Part shown: one piece after another, positions 59,328-64,000 of the stretch
How the letters are laid out: every line of letters starts with the position of its first letter
Numbering within the stretch: position 1 is the stretch's first letter
From: Bacteroidota bacterium
GTDB lineage: Bacteria; Bacteroidota; Bacteroidia; UBA8524
DNA length: 64,000 bases
NCBI GenBank assembly: GCA_008933805.1
Contig: WBUH01000001.1
Span: 372,001 to 436,000 of the forward strand
Direction of reading: 5' to 3'
Notes under the pieces: generated by a model
Database searches by the model: none
What the model saw: the letters and a program-made list of their open reading frames with translations, nothing else
What the model was told of the DNA's origin: nothing
Position numbers and translations under genes: made by a program

Positions 59328-61055
59328 TCAGTTTATTTGTACCATGCTTCCTTTTATAGTGGTGGTGCCGCCCGATGATACTTCGGAACCTGCGGAACCT
59401 TCTCCCTTAAATTTTGCAGAGGCACTTATCTCCACATTTACGCCTTCTATTTTCACGTCTCCGGTTGCCTTTAGGGTGATATCAGCGCCGCTTTCAAGGG
59501 TAATACCGTCGCTGCTTAGGGTAAGTGTGTTATTGTTGGCATCTTTGGCTACAATACTGCCTTCGGCTTCATCAATTACCACGCTGTAGCCGCCGGGAGT
59601 TTCTATGGTTACGCTGGGTGATTCATCATTAAATACCAGCTTCATCCCGCTACGGGTAACAATGCCTTTTTCGTTATTGTCTTCAGTAGCTTCTATCATA
59701 GGGGGGATGCCACTGCTGTATAATTTTCCTAGTATGATGGGATTGCGTGGGTCGTCATTCAAGAAGCCCAATACCACTTCGTCATTCAATTCAGGAAAAA
59801 ATATCCAGCCGTGTGAGTCGCCGGCATCGGGGGCTGTCATGCGCGCCCAAATACCTTCTCCTTCGTTATCCACTAAGGGTAATTTCACTTTCACGCGGCT
59901 TTCGCCGTCGGGGTCGTTGTGTATGGCGGTAACAATGCCTATTTGCAGTCCGTTTACCGCGGGTAGTAATCCACTGGCAGGTTTTTCAACAACATCGTCA
60001 TAGCGGTGGGCGAACAAATCTTTGGTAATCCCGAATTGCAAATCGCAATACCAGCCCATTTCGTTGTTGAAATAATGGTTCACAGCAGTGATTACCGTGG
60101 TGCCGTTAAAGCGGTTTCCAAAGCCCTGAAAGTTGATTAATGTTCCAGTGGCGTAGCTATGCTGCCCCGAAACCCTGATGCGGCCTTGTATTTTGCTAAG
60201 TCGACTGTATAGGAGCCTACTATCGGCCCAAGCTTTGTTTTCTGTTTCATCAATTTTTCCGCCGTGATACACGGTATAATCTTCCCACTCCATCACACTC
60301 GAAAGAGTGCTTCCGTCTAAATCTCCTTGTGTGGCCAAGCTGGGTTCAGAGGCTTCGCTTTCAGTAATCTCCTGATTGGTGTAATTCCAAGTTTTTGCCT
60401 TTACAGCGGGAAACTGGTCGCGGGCATCAATCTCCGCTTCAAACTCGTAAGTATCCAGTCCGAAGTTGAAGGTAGTTTCGGCTGAACCCCCTGCGGGGGC
60501 TTTTATTTCTATTTTATTTTGGTTGATTAGTACCCATTTGCCGTTCAGTTCGGCGCGGGTTACTATAAAATCCCAATCGGTACAGTTGTACTGCACCATT
60601 TCTTTGTGGGTTACGCTGGTGCTTTCAATGTCTTTATCAATCGATGCTGCCCCTATCAACTCATCAAAAATGTCAGCATCTTTTACATCGTTGTACACTT
60701 TGTTTTTGCGCGCACCGGTTAGTACTACAGCCTTGTGGCGGCACTCCAATTCAAGGTTCGGGTTTTCATAGTTGTTTATTTTTATGCCGTGTTTGGTAAT
60801 GATGCCGTGAAAAATGGCTTGCTTATCAGAGCCGTATCCTGCGTTCACTTGTATTTCAGCTCCGGGCGCAAATATGTCTTCGTTGCTGTGCGGAAAATCC
60901 TGCGTGGCATTGTCGCCGTCCATCAGCACAATTTTGGCAACGGGTATTTTGTTCACACTGCTGTTGGTGGCAATGCTCAAAAGGCCGTACTGCCCGCCAA
61001 GGGCTGTTCCGTTCACCAATATCTCAAACGATGCAATTTCTAATGCGGCGGGCAT
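59328..61055 (-). CDS. VgrG-like spike protein (Afp8-like)
   Basis: The 575-residue protein joins a gp27-like N-terminal hub domain (EILVNGTALGGQYGLLSIA; phage-D pattern to about residue 340), an OB fold (GLQIGIVTAIHNDPDGESRV, VKLPLVDNEGEGIWARM, GWIFFPELNDEVVLGFLNDD, PRNPIILGKLY) and a C-terminal repeat-rich beta-helix (SSDGITLESGADITLKATGD). It forms the trimeric puncturing spike. It ends just before the PAAR tip gene. No extra effector domain is appended. Confidence 0.93.
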   Translation of the reverse strand: MPAALEIASFEILVNGTALGGQYGLLSIATNSSVNKIPVAKIVLMDGDNATQDFPHSNEDIFAPGAEIQVNAGYGSDKQAIFHGIITKHGIKINNYENPNLELECRHKAVVLTGARKNKVYNDVKDADIFDELIGAASIDKDIESTSVTHKEMVQYNCTDWDFIVTRAELNGKWVLINQNKIEIKAPAGGSAETTFNFGLDTYEFEAEIDARDQFPAVKAKTWNYTNQEITESEASEPSLATQGDLDGSTLSSVMEWEDYTVYHGGKIDETENKAWADSRLLYSRLSKIQGRIRVSGQHSYATGTLINFQGFGNRFNGTTVITAVNHYFNNEMGWYCDLQFGITKDLFAHRYDDVVEKPASGLLPAVNGLQIGIVTAIHNDPDGESRVKVKLPLVDNEGEGIWARMTAPDAGDSHGWIFFPELNDEVVLGFLNDDPRNPIILGKLYSSGIPPMIEATEDNNEKGIVTRSGMKLVFNDESPSVTIETPGGYSVVIDEAEGSIVAKDANNNTLTLSSDGITLESGADITLKATGDVKIEGVNVEISASAKFKGEGSAGSEVSSGGTTTIKGSMVQIN

Positions 61056-61059
61056 GGGT

Positions 61060-61779
61060 TTATACTTTTTCTATGGGTGGAAAAGCAAGATGTGTAGCTT
61101 GTTTTAATTTTCTAAAGTTGTTCAGACGGTTCACCTCAGCAATTTTCAGGTAATACTGTGGGTCGTTGTAAATTTCAGAGGTCATGTACGGCAAGTTATC
61201 CATACCGTTTGCAGTAACGTAGTGGGTAAGGTCGGGACTGTTACGTTGGGCTTCGGCAGCTTGTTCTTCCAGCGCCTTGTGGCTCATAAAAGTGCAGTTT
61301 ACCTTAGCCCGCAATGGCTTCCCGTCAGGGGCAAACAGTGAATAGGTAACCTTTGCAGTGGTTAACACTCCTTGAAACAACAAGGTACCCCAACTTACTT
61401 TTAAAAAATTAGGACGGTGCGAACTTGGTTGCAACTCAAACGTAAGACGCAAAAAACGTTGTATCGAGTCTTCCACATGACCTTCAGCACGTATCAGTGC
61501 AAATTCGGCCTCGTTGCCCGTGTGCGAAGCTCCCGTTGCGTCCCAAAGCAATTCAATTGTTAGGTCTTTGCCTTTTGCGCTTTTAAATTGGGGCAGGCTG
61601 TCGGTAGCATTTTCAGGCCTTTCTGTATCAAACTCGTTTTTGTACTCAACATCATAGGTATTGGGGTTGTACAATACATCAAAGGTGCCTACAATTTTTT
61701 TGTAGGTTTCGTCACTATGTGCAATTATGTGCACCTTAGTGAGGTTTCCCGATGGCATAAATACATTTTCAATTCCCAT
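61060..61779 (-). CDS. CIS tube/hub adaptor protein with LysM-like end (Afp7-like)
   Basis: A 239-residue protein with the N-terminal CIS-tube-type domain (VLYNPNTYDVEYKNEFD, KDLTIELLWDATGA, FLKVSWGTLLFQGVLTTAKV, TYSLFAPDGKPLRAKVNCTF). A short C-terminal region follows (LTHYVTANGMDNLPYMTSEI, then AEVNRLNNFRKLKQ) with the LysM pattern. It adapts the tube to the spike hub. It ends 4 bases before the spike gene. Confidence 0.87.
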   Translation of the reverse strand: MGIENVFMPSGNLTKVHIIAHSDETYKKIVGTFDVLYNPNTYDVEYKNEFDTERPENATDSLPQFKSAKGKDLTIELLWDATGASHTGNEAEFALIRAEGHVEDSIQRFLRLTFELQPSSHRPNFLKVSWGTLLFQGVLTTAKVTYSLFAPDGKPLRAKVNCTFMSHKALEEQAAEAQRNSPDLTHYVTANGMDNLPYMTSEIYNDPQYYLKIAEVNRLNNFRKLKQATHLAFPPIEKV

Positions 61780-61782
61780 GTG

Positions 61783-61938
61783 CTATCGTTCGTTTTTTGC
61801 TTTTACAATGGTTTTTATCTCGTCCACGGCCTTTTTCAGGCGTTTGTCCAAATCAGAATTTGTCGGCGGTGTTCCAGCACTTCCAGTGCTTTGTCCCACC
61901 TGTACAGATACTACTATCTCGTTTATTTGTACGGGCAT
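61783..61938 (-). CDS. Small DUF5908-type protein of the eCIS cluster
   Basis: From the ATG at 61938 the 51-residue product starts MPVQINEIVVSVQVG, the usual start of DUF5908 proteins in eCIS clusters, and ends in a basic amphipathic helix (LDKRLKKAVDEIKTIVKAKN). The longer frame (start 61980) would overlap the tube gene by 38 bases and add residues without family support. These proteins occur between tube and hub genes; their role is unknown. Confidence 0.75.
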   Translation of the reverse strand: MPVQINEIVVSVQVGQSTGSAGTPPTNSDLDKRLKKAVDEIKTIVKAKNER

Positions 61939-61942
61939 ACGG

Positions 61943-62398
61943 TTAAATAATTGGGATGGCTCTATAGTATTGGTAGGCAAGCTCCACCTGTTCTACCATC
62001 AGTTGAGGTTCTTGAGCGTTTAATCCCGTTACACTCCATTTCACAGGGTAAGCCTGTACCACGTTCCATGCGTGCAGGGGTACGTGGTCTTCGTTCAGCA
62101 AGGTGATTAACAGGTCTGACGGAGTAAAATGAAACTCCTCAACTCCTTTTTTGAACCAAGAGATTAGCTGTGAATGGTTGAGCATTCCGCGTTTAAGTGT
62201 AATGTTGCTAAATGTGGCAGTAGTAGGCAGCTTGTGCGAGAAACGGTTTTCACCTCCCTCTTTAAACTCTTCGGTAGTTACAGTAACATCAAGCCCTGTA
62301 ACTTCCTGAAAGCCAATGTCGGGTATGCCCGGCATCAGAGCCACCAAGCCAATAAAATTTACACTAAAGTGCAGCCCTATGGGTGGGTATTTAAACAT
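61943..62398 (-). CDS. Tube protein 2, gp19-like (Afp5-like)
   Basis: A 151-residue protein of the contractile tube family with GLHFSVNFIG, DIGFQEVTGLDVTV, FSNITLKRGMLNHSQLISWF and LITLLNEDHVPLHAWNVVQA. It is paralogous to the preceding tube gene (SNITLKRG and SLLNEEHAPVMVW occur there) but diverged. Probably it is the tube component close to the baseplate, while the other polymerises along the tube. Confidence 0.92.
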   Translation of the reverse strand: MFKYPPIGLHFSVNFIGLVALMPGIPDIGFQEVTGLDVTVTTEEFKEGGENRFSHKLPTTATFSNITLKRGMLNHSQLISWFKKGVEEFHFTPSDLLITLLNEDHVPLHAWNVVQAYPVKWSVTGLNAQEPQLMVEQVELAYQYYRAIPII

Positions 62399-62416
62399 AC
62401 TTCCCTATGGTTTCGC

Positions 62417-62848
62417 TTATACAGCCTCTACTGTTAAACCTTCGTGTGCCAGCTCAATGCTTTCCATTGCCACCTCGTTGCCGGTGCTGTTAAGCGTTGG
62501 TCCTTCAACTTTGCAAGGCCAGCAGTTGCGCACTTTCCACACCATCACAGGGGCGTGTTCTTCGTTCAGCAAGCTGATGGTAATATCACGACGCTCAATG
62601 TTGTTTAGTTTCACGGTGTTCAACCATTTAAAAAACTCATTGTCGCCTTTATAAATACCTCTTTTTAGGGTGATGTTTGAGTATTTAGGAATACCGGGCA
62701 TTTTGGTGGTGTGGTATTCGGGCGATACGCCTTCCCTGTATTCAATTGGTTGTACTTCAACGGTTAGTCCGCTTGCTTCTGTGAAACCGATGCGGCTGCC
62801 ACCCCATTCAACTTGGAAGTGGAATACCGGAACTGGATAAGTTGCCAT
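62417..62848 (-). CDS. Tube protein 1, gp19-like (Afp1-like)
   Basis: A 143-residue inner tube protein with FHFQVEWGGSRIGFTEASGL, YREGVSPEYHTTKMPGIPKY, SNITLKRGIYKGDNEFFKW and ITISLLNEEHAPVMVWKV. Hexamers of such proteins stack to form the tube that passes through the sheath. It lies directly after the sheath gene. Confidence 0.93.
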   Translation of the reverse strand: MATYPVPVFHFQVEWGGSRIGFTEASGLTVEVQPIEYREGVSPEYHTTKMPGIPKYSNITLKRGIYKGDNEFFKWLNTVKLNNIERRDITISLLNEEHAPVMVWKVRNCWPCKVEGPTLNSTGNEVAMESIELAHEGLTVEAV

Positions 62849-62870
62849 AGTATTTATAATTGATTAGTGT

Positions 62871-64000
62871 TTATGATTTTTGTAACAGGTGTGAGAATTT
62901 TAGGATGATGAACTCGGCAGGACGGACAACGGCCATACCTATTTCAATGTTCAAGCGGCCTTCCAGTATATCCAACGAGGTCATTGTTACACCAAGACCT
63001 ACGTTTACAAAGAAGGCATCAGCGGGCACAGCGCCTTGCAAGGCACCTTGTCGCCAAAGGGTAGTTAAAAAGTTCTCAATCATGGTTTTTACCCGCACCC
63101 ATGTGTTAGCATCGTTGGGTTCAAACACCACAAACTCCGAAGCTTTTTTAATGCTTTCTTCGGCAAAGTTGTAAAAGCGGCGTACGTTCACATACCTCCA
63201 CTCGTTATCATTACCGGCCAGTGTGCGCGCACCCCAAACCAGTGTGCCTTTGCCGGTAAAAGTGCGTACCACGTTGATACTTTTTCCGCTGGTAGCATCC
63301 ACGTTCAGCACTCCTTGTTCTTCGGCAGTTACTTTAATGGTAGGGCCTACAATGCTCAACACCGACTCATTTGCAGGGGCTTTCCATACTCCGCGCTGGT
63401 TGTCAACACGGGCATATATGCCTGCAATAGCAGGGGTAGGGGGCACGGTAATGGTTTTTTCTTTTATCTTGGCTATTAACTGGCTGTACAAGTTGGGATT
63501 AGCCGTTTTAATGGCTGCCAATGTGTTGCCGTTATAGCTGGTGCCTGAGTGTGCTTTTGTGTGGGTAACCGTTAGTGTTGATTCGTCAACGGTGTATTTA
63601 AGGGTAGTTTGCAAAAAGGGGTAGTAGCACATACCATAGCTAAGGTTGTTTGCGCTTACGTGGTTATCTCTAAAGGTTTTGGCATCGTTAAAGCTGTTTC
63701 CGGTTTCGCCCCAAATGTCCATTAACACTACGCGGTCTTTTAGTTTTTGCGCTTGTGCCAATGCTGCATCGTAAGCTACTTTGTAGTTGGTAGCTGGCTT
63801 ATCTGTAAACACCAATATTGTAGGCTCGTCTTGCTTTTCAAGCGATTTTATTGCGTTAGAAACCGCCGTGTCAAAATCAAAGCCGCCGCCATCGTTATAA
63901 TCACCAATAGTAACAATGTAGCAAGGGCCGCCACCATTAGCAAAGTACATTTGCAGGGCGTAATACATATACTTGCCCGATACTTTTGTATTGTCTTCGG
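62871..64000 (-). CDS. Contractile sheath protein, N-terminus beyond window
   Basis: The frame is open to base 64000, where ...VSGKYMYYALQMYF continues upstream of the first internal ATG, so the gene is cut by the window edge. The C-terminal half has the sheath hallmarks: DNQRGVWKAPANESVLSIVG, VWGARTLAGNDNEWRYVNVR, RRFYNFAEESIKKASEFVVF, EPNDANTWVRVKTMIENFL and the terminal GRLNIEIGMAVVRPAEFIIL. Upstream sequence has a FGEGGPCYIV-like ANGGGPCYIVTIGDY segment. It forms the contracting outer sheath. Confidence 0.95.
   Translation of the reverse strand, partial: EDNTKVSGKYMYYALQMYFANGGGPCYIVTIGDYNDGGGFDFDTAVSNAIKSLEKQDEPTILVFTDKPATNYKVAYDAALAQAQKLKDRVVLMDIWGETGNSFNDAKTFRDNHVSANNLSYGMCYYPFLQTTLKYTVDESTLTVTHTKAHSGTSYNGNTLAAIKTANPNLYSQLIAKIKEKTITVPPTPAIAGIYARVDNQRGVWKAPANESVLSIVGPTIKVTAEEQGVLNVDATSGKSINVVRTFTGKGTLVWGARTLAGNDNEWRYVNVRRFYNFAEESIKKASEFVVFEPNDANTWVRVKTMIENFLTTLWRQGALQGAVPADAFFVNVGLGVTMTSLDILEGRLNIEIGMAVVRPAEFIILKFSHLLQKS

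Noticed and set aside
41191-64000. Prophage or type VI secretion system
   Set aside because: There is no capsid, portal, terminase, lysis or integrase gene, and no TssJLM-type membrane complex. The AAA+ ATPase, tape measure family and DUF4157 protein fit an eCIS instead.

Overview
The window is chromosomal DNA of a Bacteroidota bacterium, probably a Flavobacteriia-like or related gliding lineage. The evidence is type IX secretion targeting domains (gliding-motility C-terminal domain at 2050-2338, Por-type tail at 9095), gldE and gldD, promoters with the Bacteroidota -7 element TAnnTTTG, a fused CcoN-CcoO oxidase and a bacterial mevalonate operon. No rRNA, confident tRNA, CRISPR array, transposase or integrase was seen.

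Layout. 1-12 kb: housekeeping and surface genes. These are a cut-off secreted protein, a secreted gliding-CTD protein, RNase G/E, a 29-residue ribosomal-type basic protein, a TPR protein, HU, then mutY-ssb-gldE-gldD, a T9SS cargo protein and a DegP-like protease. 12.1-17.6 kb: mevalonate operon (fni, HMG-CoA reductase, GYDIA-family GHMP kinase, diphosphomevalonate decarboxylase, mevalonate kinase), nearly all tightly packed. 17.6-20.6 kb: a GNAT acetyltransferase, queA and a MacB-type permease. 20.7-33.2 kb: a micro-oxic respiration locus with ccoI, ccoS, ccoNO, ccoQ, ccoP, ccoG, ccoH and a TauE/SafE-like protein. It is followed by a soluble PAS histidine kinase, a response regulator fused to a Crp/Fnr protein, and two unknown proteins at the flanks. 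33.2-41.2 kb: aspC-hldA-trkH operon, an ECF sigma/anti-sigma pair, a DUF2141 protein and three uncharacterised genes. 41.2-64 kb: an extracellular contractile injection system (eCIS), all on the minus strand and running off the right edge inside the sheath gene.

The most striking observation is regulatory. Four transcription units in the respiration locus (20762, ccoNO at 24116, the kinase/regulator pair at 30342, and the unknown gene at 32783) each carry an FNR-type palindrome TGAY-N4-RTCA. In every case its centre lies exactly 36.5 bp upstream of the last G of a TAnnTTTG-like -7 element. That is the geometry of a class II Fnr/Crp activator. The receiver-Crp fusion encoded inside the locus is the obvious candidate activator. 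It would regulate itself and add two uncharacterised proteins to the cbb3 regulon.

The eCIS reads, in transcription order: sheath, two tube proteins, a DUF5908-type small protein, an Afp7-like hub protein, a VgrG-like spike, PAAR tip, gp25, two large baseplate proteins, a 1077-residue protein of unknown role, tape measure protein, AAA+ ATPase and a 1378-residue eCIS-core (DUF4157) protein. The last ends in a domain that looks like a His-Me finger nuclease. A small, strongly acidic protein encoded convergently against it (40763-41194) is a possible immunity protein. Domain names come from recognition of motifs in the translated sequence, not from database searches.
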